A DNA stretch of 64,000 bases, taken from contig NZ_BOOH01000051.1 of NCBI RefSeq assembly GCF_016863135.1, forward strand, positions 1-64,000, read 5' to 3'. The DNA is from Planobispora longispora. GTDB lineage: Bacteria > Actinomycetota > Actinomycetes > Streptosporangiales > Streptosporangiaceae. Position numbers and translations under genes: made by a program. Under the pieces are notes generated by a model. The model saw nothing but the letters and a program-made list of their open reading frames with translations, was not told the origin of the DNA and made no database searches. Of this stretch, positions 33,097-41,475 are shown one piece after another (the stretch's first letter is position 1; every line of letters starts with the position of its first letter).

Positions 33097-34103
33097 CGTC
33101 GTTCCTTCCGGAGCGTGAACACCAGATACGTGCCGCCGATCCCGGCGGTCATGATTCCCACGGGGAGCTGGACCGGCGCGAACAGGCGCTGCGCGGCCAG
33201 GTCGGCCGCCACCAGCAGGACCGCGCCCATCAGGGCGGAGGCGGCCATGGTGACGCCGGGGGAGCGGGAGAGCCTCCGGGCGAGCTGGGGGGCCGCCATC
33301 GCGACGAAGATCACCGGCCCGGCGGCCGCGGTGGCGACGCCGCACAGCAGCACGCCCGCGGCGATGGCCGCCGCGCGCACCGGCTCGACCCTGATGCCCG
33401 CGGCCCTGGCGGAGTCGTCGCCCATCTCCATCATCCGCAGCGGCCGGGAGACCAGCGCGCAGACCGGCAGGAGCAGCAGCAGCGCGCAGGCCACCGGGAT
33501 CGCGTGCTCCCAGCCGCGCCCGCTCAGGCTGCCGGTGATCCAGGCCCCCGCGGAGGCGGCGTCGTGGATGTTGGCCCGGGTCAGCAGGTACCAGTCGACG
33601 GAGACCAGCACCGCGCCGACGCCGATCCCGACGAGGACCAGCCGGTAGCTCTGCACGCCGCCCCGGAACGACAGCCCGTAGACCAGCGCCGCGCTCGCCA
33701 CGCAGCCCAGCAGCGAGCCGGCCGCGATCTGCCAGGCGGAGCCGCCCATGACGACCGCGACGATGCCGCCGGTCGAGGCGCCCGCGGTGAAGCCGAGGAA
33801 GTCGGGGCTGCCGAGCGGGTTGCGGGTCAGGCTCTGCAGGATCGCCCCGCTCAGCCCGAACGCCGCCCCGACCAGCAGGCCCGTCACGACCCGGGGCGCG
33901 CGCAGCTTGCCGACGATGAGCTCGGCGGCCGGGGTGCCCCGGCCGAACACCGAGGTCACGATGTCGGGGATGGGGACGGTGTACTCCCCGGTGGACAGGG
34001 CGACCAGGCTGACCGCGACGCCCACGACGGTCATCGCGGCCGCGGCGGCGACCCCGCGCGGGGACAGCCGCACCGACCACGGGCCCAGGCGGAGGACGGT
34101 CAT
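33093..34103 (-). CDS. FecCD-family iron ABC permease (second subunit)
   Basis: 336 residues with about nine to ten membrane helices. The family motifs LRAPRVVTGLLVGAAFGLSG, LQSLTRNPLGSPDFLG and GVATAAAGPVIFVAMAAPQL are visible. It forms the heterodimeric channel with the permease at 34195-35283 and is translationally coupled to the ATPase gene. Confidence 0.93.
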   Translation of the reverse strand: MTVLRLGPWSVRLSPRGVAAAAAMTVVGVAVSLVALSTGEYTVPIPDIVTSVFGRGTPAAELIVGKLRAPRVVTGLLVGAAFGLSGAILQSLTRNPLGSPDFLGFTAGASTGGIVAVVMGGSAWQIAAGSLLGCVASAALVYGLSFRGGVQSYRLVLVGIGVGAVLVSVDWYLLTRANIHDAASAGAWITGSLSGRGWEHAIPVACALLLLLPVCALVSRPLRMMEMGDDSARAAGIRVEPVRAAAIAAGVLLCGVATAAAGPVIFVAMAAPQLARRLSRSPGVTMAASALMGAVLLVAADLAAQRLFAPVQLPVGIMTAGIGGTYLVFTLRKERR

Positions 34104-34194
34104 GGGGTCAGGCTCCTTGTCACTGGCGGGCGGGCCCCGTCGGGGCGAGGACGCCGGGCGGGGAACGGGCCCCGGCGCGGGAGGAGGCGGTCGG

Positions 34195-35283
34195 TCACAG
34201 CGCGGCGAGCCTTCTGCGGCGGGCCAGCAGGATGAACACCGGGGCGCCGACGACGGCGCACATGATGCCGACCTGCACCTCCCCGGGGGCCGCGATCACC
34301 CGGCCGAGGATGTCGGAGCCGAGCAGCAGCACGGGGGAGAGCATGACGGTGTACGGCAGCAGCCAGCGCTGGTCCGGGCCGGTGAAGGTGCGCACCGCGT
34401 GCGGCACGGCCAGGCCGACGAACCAGAGCGGCCCGGCGGCGGCGGTGGCGGACCCGCACAACAGGGTGACGGCGACCGCGGTCAGCGCCCGGGTCCGGCC
34501 CACGCCCACGCCCAGGGAGCGTCCCGCGTCGTCGCCCAGGGCGAGCGCGTTGAGCGGCCCGGCCAGCATCAGCCCGAGCACCACCCCCGCGACCAGGAAC
34601 GGCGCGAGCCGTACGGCGATCTCGGGGGTCGGCCCGGCCAGCGAGCCGGTCAGCCAGAACCGCATGCGGTCGAAGGTGGCGGTGTCCATGCGCAGGATCG
34701 CCGAGGAGGCGGCGTGGAAGACCATGCCGAGGGCGACGCCCGCCAGTGCCAGCCGTACCGGGCTCGCGCCGGACCGTCCCGCCGAGCCCAGTGCGTAGAC
34801 CAGGACGGCCGACAGGGCCGCGCCGGCGAAGGCGAACCAGACGTAGACCGCCGGGTCGGACAGGTCCAGCAGGCCGAGGGCGACGGTCACGCCGAGCGCG
34901 GCGCCGTAGTTGACGCCGAGCAGGCCCGGGTCGGCGAGCGGGTTGCGGGTCAGGCTCTGCATGAGCGCCCCGGCCAGACCGAGCGCCGCGCCCACCCCGA
35001 GGCCGAGCAGGGTGCGCGGCACGCGCAGTTCCCTGATCACGGTGTGGTCGGTGGATCCGTCGGGTGCGGTCAGCGCGTCCAGCACGGTGGAGAGCGGGAC
35101 CGAGCGGGAGCCCACCGCGATGCTGAGCAGCACCAGCAGCACCAGCGCGCCCACACCGGCCAGCAGTCCCGCAGCCAGCGCGGCCGAGCGTCCCGCCCGC
35201 CGTGCCGGCGTCTTCCCGGGCGCCTGTTCAGGCACTGCCTCGACCACACCGCCCGGACTCACCCGACCCCCTTTCGTCTTCAT
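34195..35283 (-). CDS. FecCD-family iron ABC permease (first subunit)
   Basis: A 362-residue membrane protein with an N-terminal cytoplasmic extension of about 30 residues. LRVPRTLLGLGVGAALGLAG, MQSLTRNPLADPGLLGVNYG and ATAAAGPLWFVGLAVPH mark the FecCD family. It is the first gene of the leftward operon, and its start lies two bases from the first iron box. A 91-bp gap separates it from the next permease. Confidence 0.93.
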   Translation of the reverse strand: MKTKGGRVSPGGVVEAVPEQAPGKTPARRAGRSAALAAGLLAGVGALVLLVLLSIAVGSRSVPLSTVLDALTAPDGSTDHTVIRELRVPRTLLGLGVGAALGLAGALMQSLTRNPLADPGLLGVNYGAALGVTVALGLLDLSDPAVYVWFAFAGAALSAVLVYALGSAGRSGASPVRLALAGVALGMVFHAASSAILRMDTATFDRMRFWLTGSLAGPTPEIAVRLAPFLVAGVVLGLMLAGPLNALALGDDAGRSLGVGVGRTRALTAVAVTLLCGSATAAAGPLWFVGLAVPHAVRTFTGPDQRWLLPYTVMLSPVLLLGSDILGRVIAAPGEVQVGIMCAVVGAPVFILLARRRRLAAL

Positions 35284-35285
35284 AG

Positions 35286-35334
35286 TTAGGTAAGGCTAAT
35301 CTAAAGATTTAGTAATTAGGTAAGCCTATCCTTT
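35286..35334. promoter_or_regulatory. Two DtxR/IdeR iron boxes
   Basis: TTAGGTAAGGCTAATCTAA (35286-35304) matches the 19-bp IdeR/DmdR consensus at 17 positions; TTAGGTAAGCCTATCCTTT (35316-35334) matches at 14. They fill the 61-bp divergent promoter between the permease operon and the binding-protein gene, predicting iron repression in both directions. Confidence 0.9.
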
Positions 35335-35344
35335 GGAGAGGGAA

Positions 35345-36364
35345 ATGTCGCTACCCGACCTGTCTCGGCGGGGGTTCCTGGCCGCCGGCCTCGGCGCCAC
35401 CCTGCTCACCCTCGCCGCATGCGGGGAGGGGGAGCAGAAGGCCGCCACCGGGAGCGCCGCGTCCCCCTCCGCGCCGGCCGCGGGCCCGTGGAGCTTCACC
35501 GACGACCGGGGCAAGAAGCTCGACCTGCCCAAGCGCCCCGAGCGGATCGTGGCGCAGATCGGCGCGGCCGCCGTGCTGTGGGACTTCGGCGTCCGGCCGA
35601 TCGCGGTCTTCGGCCCGCACAAGCTGCAGGACGGAGCCAAGGATCCCCAGATCGGCGCCGTCGACCTCACCAAGGTCGAGACGCTCGGCAATGTCTGGGA
35701 CGAGTTCAACGTCGAGAAGTACATCTCGCTCCAGCCCGAGCTGCTCGTCAGCGGCATGTACAACGGCGACACCCTCTGGTACGTCCCGGAGAAGTCCACC
35801 GAGACCATCGAGCAGGCCGCGCCCACCCTCGGCGTCAAGCTGTACGGCAGGTCGATCCCCGAGCTGATCGCCAGGTACGGCGAGGTGGCCGCGTCCCTCG
35901 GCGCCGACCTGAACGCCCCCGCGGTGACCGAGGCGAAGGCCGAGTTCGAGGCGGCCTCCAAGGCGCTGCCCACCCCCGAGGCCAAGCAGCTGAAGATCCT
36001 GGTCATGGCGGGCGGCCCGGAGGCGCTGTGGATCGCCCACTTCAAGGACCACATCGACGTGGGGTACATGAAGGAGCTGGGCCTGGACGTCGTCGTCCCC
36101 GGCAATGTCGAGAAGACCGGCTACTGGGAGACCCTGAGCTGGGAGAACGCCGACAAGTACGACGCGGACGTGATCCTCGTCGACGCCCGCGCCCAGTCGA
36201 TGAAGGTCGAGGAGATGATGAAGAAGCCGACCTTCGCCAAGCTCCCCGCGGTCAAGGCCGGGCAGGTCTACCCCTGGCGGGCCGAGCAGCGCTACAGCTA
36301 CCAGGGCTACGTCGAGATGCTGGAGGAGCTCTCCACCAATCTCGCCAAGGCGAAGAAGCTGTAG
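35345..36364 (+). CDS. Iron-siderophore ABC transporter substrate-binding lipoprotein
   Basis: 339 residues from ATG 35345 (GGAGAGGG upstream). It has a twin-arginine-like signal (LSRRGFLAAG) ending in the lipobox LAAC. The FepB/FhuD-type two-lobe fold starts at TDDRGKKLDLPKRPERIVAQ. It feeds the divergent FecCD/FecE importer through the shared iron-box promoter. The substrate is likely a hydroxamate or catecholate ferri-siderophore; no siderophore biosynthesis gene is nearby. Confidence 0.93.
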   Translation: MSLPDLSRRGFLAAGLGATLLTLAACGEGEQKAATGSAASPSAPAAGPWSFTDDRGKKLDLPKRPERIVAQIGAAAVLWDFGVRPIAVFGPHKLQDGAKDPQIGAVDLTKVETLGNVWDEFNVEKYISLQPELLVSGMYNGDTLWYVPEKSTETIEQAAPTLGVKLYGRSIPELIARYGEVAASLGADLNAPAVTEAKAEFEAASKALPTPEAKQLKILVMAGGPEALWIAHFKDHIDVGYMKELGLDVVVPGNVEKTGYWETLSWENADKYDADVILVDARAQSMKVEEMMKKPTFAKLPAVKAGQVYPWRAEQRYSYQGYVEMLEELSTNLAKAKKL

Positions 36365-36398
36365 GGGCGGCCGGGCCGTCGCGGCCGGATCGTCGAGG

Positions 36399-38795
36399 TC
36401 AGGCGAAGGCGCCGCGGACCTCGACGATGTCGGCCAGCGGGAACTCCAGATAGTCGCCCGCCTCCTCGCACCACGCGTCGAGCACGCCGCTGCGCAGCTC
36501 GCCGTGGCTGACGGTGGCGGTCACGCCGTCGGCCAGCGTGATCGCCGCCCGGACGCCGCGGTCGACCACGAAGCCGAGCAGGGACTGCTGGGCGGTGGGC
36601 AGGCGGGAGGCCATCCGGCCGATGACCGCCCAGGTGCGCGCGACGGGCTGGGCGGTCCCGCCCTCGGCGACGAGCAGCCGCCGGGCGTGCTCGTGCGGGT
36701 CCGGCGGGGGTTCCACCAGCACGTGCGCCGGCGGGTCCAGTTCGGCCACCTGGCCGCCGGGCAGCAGGATCAGCCGTCCGCCCTGCGGCTCCTCGATGCG
36801 GGTGCGGCGGACGGTGATCTCCCCGGTGTCCTCTATCGGGACCGGGGCGTAGCCGCTCTCCCGCAGCGCGGCGAGGGTCTTGTCCGCGGGCATCGCGCTG
36901 GCCAGCACGGTCGGCGCGAGCAGCCGCAGGCCCAGCCGGCCCAGCCTGCGATGGCCGGCGATCTCGGCCAGCAGCACCGGGTCGGAGGCCTGCACGATGC
37001 AGGCGACTGTGGTCACCGTGACCTCGCCGTGCCGCCTGGCCACGTCGCGCACGAGGTATTCCAGGGGCTGGGGGACCGTGCCCACCTCGGCGAGGTCGGC
37101 GAGCAGGCCGTCGGCGGTATAGCCGGAGTCCAGGGCGGCGCGCACGCTGGCCGGGCCGAAGCGCCACACCGAGGCCGCGCCGCGCGACTCCCGTTCGGCG
37201 GCGCGGTCCAGCAGTTCGGCGAGCTCCGCCGAGGGCGGTCCGGTCACCACGGCGGTCAGGTCGGCGCCGAACAGGGCGCTGCGCCGCACGCTGGCCATGG
37301 CCCGGGTCGAGCACTCCACCAGGGCGGGGTCGTGCTCCACGACCGGCGAGGAGTCGTCGCTCTCCTCCCCGGCGTCGGCGTGCAGGGCGGCCAGCGTGCG
37401 GCCCAGATCGGTGATCGCGTCATGGGCGACCAGACCGAGCAGGCGGGCCTCCTCCAGGACCGCCGGGACGCACTCGGCCAGCAGCGCCCGGTCCAGGAGC
37501 GGGGCGTGCCAGTGGGTGAGGCGGACCAGCCCGGCCCGGTCGGCGCAGGCCGTGCTGGCCGGGAGCCGGGCCAGCACGCCGAGCACCGCCCGGCGGGCCT
37601 GGGCCACCGAGGCCCCGGCGGGGTCGTCGCCGAGCACCGTGCCGTACTTCCCGCCGGTACGGCGCAGCGACGAGCGCTCCATCCGCCACCACGCCGCCAG
37701 CAGCACCCGGAGCCTGGCCGGCGCGTCGTCCAGCCGCCAGCGGTCGAACCGGTCGGTGGGCACCAGCCCGCCGGCGGACTCGTCCCAGGCCAGCAGCCGG
37801 GCCACCGCGCAGACCTCCAGCAGCAGCCGGGTCTCGTCCTCGTCGCAGCCGGTCTCCTTGGCCACCCGCCGGACCTCGCGGACCCCGATCCCGCCCGCCT
37901 TGAGCAGGGGCAGGGGGGTCTTGGCCGTGTTCTCCAGCATCGCGGCGCAGCGCTCGACCACGTGCGGGGCGGCCAGGGTCATCAGGTGGTCCACGCCCTC
38001 GGGGTCCACCGGGAGCGTCGCGAGGTCGGGGGCGACGGGGGTGAACGGGGGGTGGTAGCCGGGACCGCGGAGCGCGAGCGTCACCTCCCGCGGCATCTCG
38101 CCCACGTTCCAGCTGGGCCGGAAGATCAGCCCGTGGTCGGCGGCCCACTTCTCCGGCGTGCCCGGGACGACGAAACGGCCGCCGTCCACGTCGCGGACGG
38201 GGCCGTCCCAGGCGAAGTCCTCCAGCAGCCGCTCGGCGCCGGCCGGAGCCCGTTCGGCCAGCGCCGCCACCCGGGCCGGGTCGGCCAGGACCTCCGAGAT
38301 CGCATTGATCATGCGCCGTTTGTGCCCCTGCGGCAGGCCGAGCGACCTCGCCAGGGCGCGCAGGGAGTCGACGCTGGTCGTCCAGGAGTTCAGGTAGTGG
38401 GTGAGCGGCTCGCCGAGCCCGCAGGGGGCCGTCCACCAGCGGCCGAGCGCGCCGGTGAAGCGGATCCGCCCATCGCCGTCCGGCCAGGCCAGGGCGTGCT
38501 CGGACAGCAGGTCGAGCCAGGGCGTCACCTCGTCCTCGGACACGTCGAGAAAGCCGGCCAGGTCCTCCACGCCGACGCGGTCGCCCAGGGCCAGCGCGGC
38601 CTCGGCGACCTCCAGGGCGGGCAGCGGCAGGGCGCGCAGCACCTCCAGCACGGCGAAGCCGCTCCCCAGCCGCTGCGCCAGCGTGTCGAGGCGGCGCGGC
38701 CACGGCGGGGTGATGGCGTCCAACCGGTTGGCCAGGACGCGGGCGAGCCGTTCCTCGTCGAGGGTTTTCAACCAGCCGAGCAGGTGATCGTCCAT
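36399..38795 (-). CDS. Helicase-associated (XPB/Ssl2-like) domain protein
   Basis: 798 residues. Starts at ATG 38795 (MDDHLLGWLKTLDEERLARV), a signature of actinobacterial helicase-associated proteins. An N-terminal winged-helix-rich region (about 60-130, LAGFLDVSEDEVTPWLDLL) is followed by long helical repeats and a C-terminal XPB-like domain (Helicase_C_3, about 490-790). No Walker A or DEAD motifs are present, so it is not itself a helicase. Probably monocistronic, with unknown cellular role; the family is conserved in one copy per genome. Confidence 0.83.
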   Translation of the reverse strand: MDDHLLGWLKTLDEERLARVLANRLDAITPPWPRRLDTLAQRLGSGFAVLEVLRALPLPALEVAEAALALGDRVGVEDLAGFLDVSEDEVTPWLDLLSEHALAWPDGDGRIRFTGALGRWWTAPCGLGEPLTHYLNSWTTSVDSLRALARSLGLPQGHKRRMINAISEVLADPARVAALAERAPAGAERLLEDFAWDGPVRDVDGGRFVVPGTPEKWAADHGLIFRPSWNVGEMPREVTLALRGPGYHPPFTPVAPDLATLPVDPEGVDHLMTLAAPHVVERCAAMLENTAKTPLPLLKAGGIGVREVRRVAKETGCDEDETRLLLEVCAVARLLAWDESAGGLVPTDRFDRWRLDDAPARLRVLLAAWWRMERSSLRRTGGKYGTVLGDDPAGASVAQARRAVLGVLARLPASTACADRAGLVRLTHWHAPLLDRALLAECVPAVLEEARLLGLVAHDAITDLGRTLAALHADAGEESDDSSPVVEHDPALVECSTRAMASVRRSALFGADLTAVVTGPPSAELAELLDRAAERESRGAASVWRFGPASVRAALDSGYTADGLLADLAEVGTVPQPLEYLVRDVARRHGEVTVTTVACIVQASDPVLLAEIAGHRRLGRLGLRLLAPTVLASAMPADKTLAALRESGYAPVPIEDTGEITVRRTRIEEPQGGRLILLPGGQVAELDPPAHVLVEPPPDPHEHARRLLVAEGGTAQPVARTWAVIGRMASRLPTAQQSLLGFVVDRGVRAAITLADGVTATVSHGELRSGVLDAWCEEAGDYLEFPLADIVEVRGAFA

Positions 38796-39163
38796 CTCGC
38801 AGCTCTCTTAGGAATCTCGCGCGGGGGACTTTCCGTGAGCCATGGACCTCAACGGTAATGCAGAGGGGATGCCCCAGGGCATGCACCGCGCGGAATGCAA
38901 CGTGTTCCATGGGGGGCTGTGGCAGGGTTCGTCGGTTTTGGTGCGGTCCCGGGGCCGGGCCGGGGGGGCGGCGCGGCCCCGGGACCGGCCGGCGCCAGAA
39001 GAGGGGAAGAGGCGGCGCCTTCTCGGGGAGGGCTCGGGTTCTCGGGCGGGGAAGGGCCCGGGCCCGCGGGGGTGCGGCGCCGGGGCTCCGGTGTGACGGG
39101 GATGTCGGCGGGGGGGTGAGGGGGTGTCCGGCCGGTGTGCCGGCCGGGCGTTCGGAGAGCGGT
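38796..39163. other. 368-bp intergenic region without recognised gene
   Basis: It holds the promoter of the helicase-associated gene on the right-to-left strand. Otherwise it is very G-rich on the plus strand from 38930 to 39120, a bias that keeps several frames open without protein-like composition. No RNA gene or operator could be identified. Confidence 0.5.
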
Positions 39164-39706
39164 TCAGGGCCGCAGGACGGCCCAGACGATTTTGCCGTAC
39201 GGGGCGAGCGGTGCCCAGCCCCAGCGGACGCTGAGCGACTCGACGATGTGCAGTCCCAGGCCGCCGACGTCCAGGGGGGAGGGGTCGCGGAGCGCGGGTG
39301 ACCCGGCGCCCGGGTCGTTGAGCGCGCACACGACCATGTCGCCCCTGCGGATCAGCGAGAGCCGGACCGGCTCCCTGCTGTGCGTCGCGGCCAGCCGGAG
39401 GCCGTGCCTGATCGCGTTGGTGGCCAGCTCCGAGACGACCAGCTCCATGTTCTCGCGCAGGTCGTCGAGCTTCCAGCCGGTGAGGGTCCCCAGGGTGAAG
39501 CTGCGCGCCGAGTGGACGGACTCGGTGCTCGGCGGCAGGACGAAGGTGGCGCTGGCGGCCGCGCATCCGGGAGGGGGGCTCGCGGGCGACCCGGAAAGGA
39601 GATCACGGGCCGGGTCGGGCCACCAGCCGACGGGTGGCCACCAGTCGAGCGCCGTCCAGGCGGGGCGGGGCGGCGCGGTTCGGGTGGACTGCACGCAGAT
39701 CATCAT
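39164..39706 (-). CDS. ATP-binding protein, anti-sigma-factor kinase type (HATPase_c_2)
   Basis: 180 residues. A Trp/Pro-rich N-terminus of about 55 residues is followed by an RsbW/SpoIIAB-like ATPase: N box VVSELATNAIRHG, G1 LNDPGAG, G2 GGLGLHIVESL. Such kinases commonly neighbour XRE(DUF5753)-DUF397 pairs in actinomycetes, as here (divergent gene at 39891), and probably act on a regulator or sigma factor. No His phosphoacceptor is present. Confidence 0.88.
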   Translation of the reverse strand: MMICVQSTRTAPPRPAWTALDWWPPVGWWPDPARDLLSGSPASPPPGCAAASATFVLPPSTESVHSARSFTLGTLTGWKLDDLRENMELVVSELATNAIRHGLRLAATHSREPVRLSLIRRGDMVVCALNDPGAGSPALRDPSPLDVGGLGLHIVESLSVRWGWAPLAPYGKIVWAVLRP

Positions 39707-39890
39707 GAGGCATACTCATGTGCAGGTGCAAGAGCAACTGCAAGAGCGGATGCACGTGCAGACGGCTTGTGCAGGCGCTACGGTACCCCTGGTTCGGTAA
39801 AGCCGACGGAAAGGGGATCTTGTTCGTAGCCGGGAAATTCCCGGTTCCGAGATGACACACTGTGATCAGGAAGCGAGCAAGGAGAACCAC

Positions 39891-40757
39891 GTGTCCATCG
39901 ACCCTCCGGGTACCGGTTCCACTGTCCGGCGGATCATGCTCGGCGCGAGTCTGCGCCGCCTGCGTGAAGACAAGGGGCTCACCCGCGAGGCGGCCGGATT
40001 CCACATCCGCGCCTCCGAGTCCAAAATCAGCCGGATGGAACTGGGCCGGGTCGGGTTCAAGACACGGGACGTGGAAGACCTGCTCACCTTGTACGGCGTG
40101 CTCGACGACGCGGAACGGCGCGGCCTGCTGGAGATGGTCCGCGAGGCGAACACCCCCGGATGGTGGCACAAGTACGGCGACCTCCTGCCGTCCTGGTTCA
40201 CCACCTACGTGGGGCTGGAGGAGGCGGCGAACGTGATCCGCACCTATGAGGTGCAGTTCGTTCCCGGCCTGCTGCAGACGGCCTCCTATGCGCGGACTGT
40301 GATCCGGTTGGGCTACCCGGACGTGCCCGAGGCGGAGATCGAGCGCCGGGTGCATATGCGCATGCAGCGGCAGGAACGTCTGGCCAAGCCCGACGGTCCC
40401 CGCCTGTGGGCCGTCATCGACGAGGCGGCCCTGAAACGTCCGATCGGGGGCGGGGAGATCATGCGTGAGCAGCTCCAGCACCTGCTGGAGGCGGCGACGC
40501 TGCCCAACATCACCCTCCAGGTGATGCCCTTCAAGTTCGGCATGCATGCGGCCGAGGGTGGTGCGTTCAGCATCCTCAGATTTCCCGAGTCCGATCTGTC
40601 GGACGTCGTTTACGTCGAGCAGCTCTGGGGGGCCCTCTACCTGGACAAGCGTGAGGAAGTCGATCCTTACCTCACGGCCATGGAGCAGCTGTGCGTGGAG
40701 AGCACGACGCCCGGGGGCACCACCGAGATTCTCGGCGCCCTTCTCAGAGAGATGTAA
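39891..40757 (+). CDS. XRE-family regulator with DUF5753 (Scr1-like) domain
   Basis: 288 residues from GTG 39891 (AAGGAGA upstream). The Cro/C1-type HTH (about 15-70) reads GASLRRLREDKGLTREAAGF and ASESKISRMELGR. The DUF5753 domain (about 100-275) shows FVPGLLQTASYAR and LQHLLEAATLPNITLQVMPF. The frame abuts the DUF397 gene with no gap, the standard pairing in which the DUF397 product modulates the regulator. Often tied to development or antibiotic control. Confidence 0.93.
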   Translation: MSIDPPGTGSTVRRIMLGASLRRLREDKGLTREAAGFHIRASESKISRMELGRVGFKTRDVEDLLTLYGVLDDAERRGLLEMVREANTPGWWHKYGDLLPSWFTTYVGLEEAANVIRTYEVQFVPGLLQTASYARTVIRLGYPDVPEAEIERRVHMRMQRQERLAKPDGPRLWAVIDEAALKRPIGGGEIMREQLQHLLEAATLPNITLQVMPFKFGMHAAEGGAFSILRFPESDLSDVVYVEQLWGALYLDKREEVDPYLTAMEQLCVESTTPGGTTEILGALLREM

Positions 40758-40994
40758 ATGGAGCAGACCTATAACGGCATGCCCGCCACGGAGCTGGCCG
40801 GGGCCGAGTGGCGCAAGAGCCGCTACAGCAACTCGCAGGGCAATTGCGTCGAACTCGCCGAGCTGCCGGACGGCAGCGTGGCGGTCCGCAACTCCCGCTT
40901 CCCGGAGGGGCCGGCCCTCATCTACACCCGAGACGAGATCCGCGCGCTGGTGCTCGGAGTGAAGGATGGAGAGTTCGACAGCCTGACGGCGTAA
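40758..40994 (+). CDS. DUF397 domain protein
   Basis: 78 residues. The family motif LAGAEWRKSRYSNSQGNCVE is followed by ELPDGSVAVRNSR and the terminal FTRDE-like step LIYTRDEIRALVLGVKDGEF. It starts on the base after the XRE stop codon, so it is translationally coupled and the likely partner protein of that regulator. Confidence 0.93.
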   Translation: MEQTYNGMPATELAGAEWRKSRYSNSQGNCVELAELPDGSVAVRNSRFPEGPALIYTRDEIRALVLGVKDGEFDSLTA

Positions 40995-41007
40995 CACTGT
41001 TTTTACG

Positions 41008-41040
41008 TCCGGCGCGCGCGGTTAACCCGGGCGCGCCGGA
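41008..41040 (+). terminator. Terminator after the XRE-DUF397 unit
   Basis: A perfect 10-bp stem (TCCGGCGCGC and complement) with a 13-nt loop lies 14 bp past the DUF397 stop. Confidence 0.65.
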
Positions 41041-41108
41041 GGCGTAACGGGGCGGGAGCGCCGGCCGGGCAGAGTTCGGAGCCACCGGAGAAAGAGGGGG
41101 AACCGAAC

Positions 41109-41372
41109 GTGCAGGACCAGATGACCTTGTATCCCGTGGCCGACGACGTGCTGTTCGCACCGGGCGGCCGCGTCGTGATCCGCACCTACGGCGTCGGCGG
41201 GGCGGCGGGGGGCGGCGGGGCGGCGGTCTCCTATCGCACGTGGGTCACGGGGGTGCGCGACCAGCCGCGCTACTGGCGCTGGGGGCACTTCGAGGACGCC
41301 CGCCACGGGCACCGCATGGTCATCGAGTGGCTGACCGGCCGCGGCCCGCGGCCCGCCGCGGCGGCCGCCTGA
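41109..41372 (+). CDS. Small hypothetical protein
   Basis: 87 residues from GTG 41109 (AGAGGGGGAACC upstream). Not recognised as a named family. It has a Gly/Ala-rich low-complexity insert (GVGGAAGGGGAAV) between two beta-like segments and an aromatic stretch (YRTWVTGVRDQPRYWRWGHF), ending in an Ala tail. It stands between the XRE-DUF397 terminator and the next operator, so it is probably monocistronic. Confidence 0.6.
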   Translation: MQDQMTLYPVADDVLFAPGGRVVIRTYGVGGAAGGGGAAVSYRTWVTGVRDQPRYWRWGHFEDARHGHRMVIEWLTGRGPRPAAAAA

Positions 41373-41444
41373 CGATCTCCTCCCCGGCGGGGCGCGCCGG
41401 CCTCCCGGCCTGTACGGCGGGCGGCTCCTCGGCTAGATTGCCAA

Positions 41445-41460
41445 CCAAGCATCTGCTTGG
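41445..41460 (+). promoter_or_regulatory. Palindrome before the NIPSNAP-like gene
   Basis: CCAAGCA, two bases, TGCTTGG: a perfect 16-bp palindrome 15 bp before the GTG start. It shares CAAGC/GCTTG arms with the sites at 45736 and 46704, but with a wider spacer. Confidence 0.65.
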
Positions 41461-41475
41461 GACAGGAGGCTCGCC

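Noticed and set aside
32302-34080. A single 592-codon frame suggesting a permease-ATPase fusion
   Set aside because: The upstream 327 codons are an off-frame reading of the FecCD permease gene; the ATPase starts at TTG 33096, coupled to the permease stop.
36504-38858. A 784-codon plus-strand frame opposite the helicase-associated gene
   Set aside because: Gly/Gln/Arg-rich shadow composition, no ribosome site, and the minus-strand protein matches a known family end to end.
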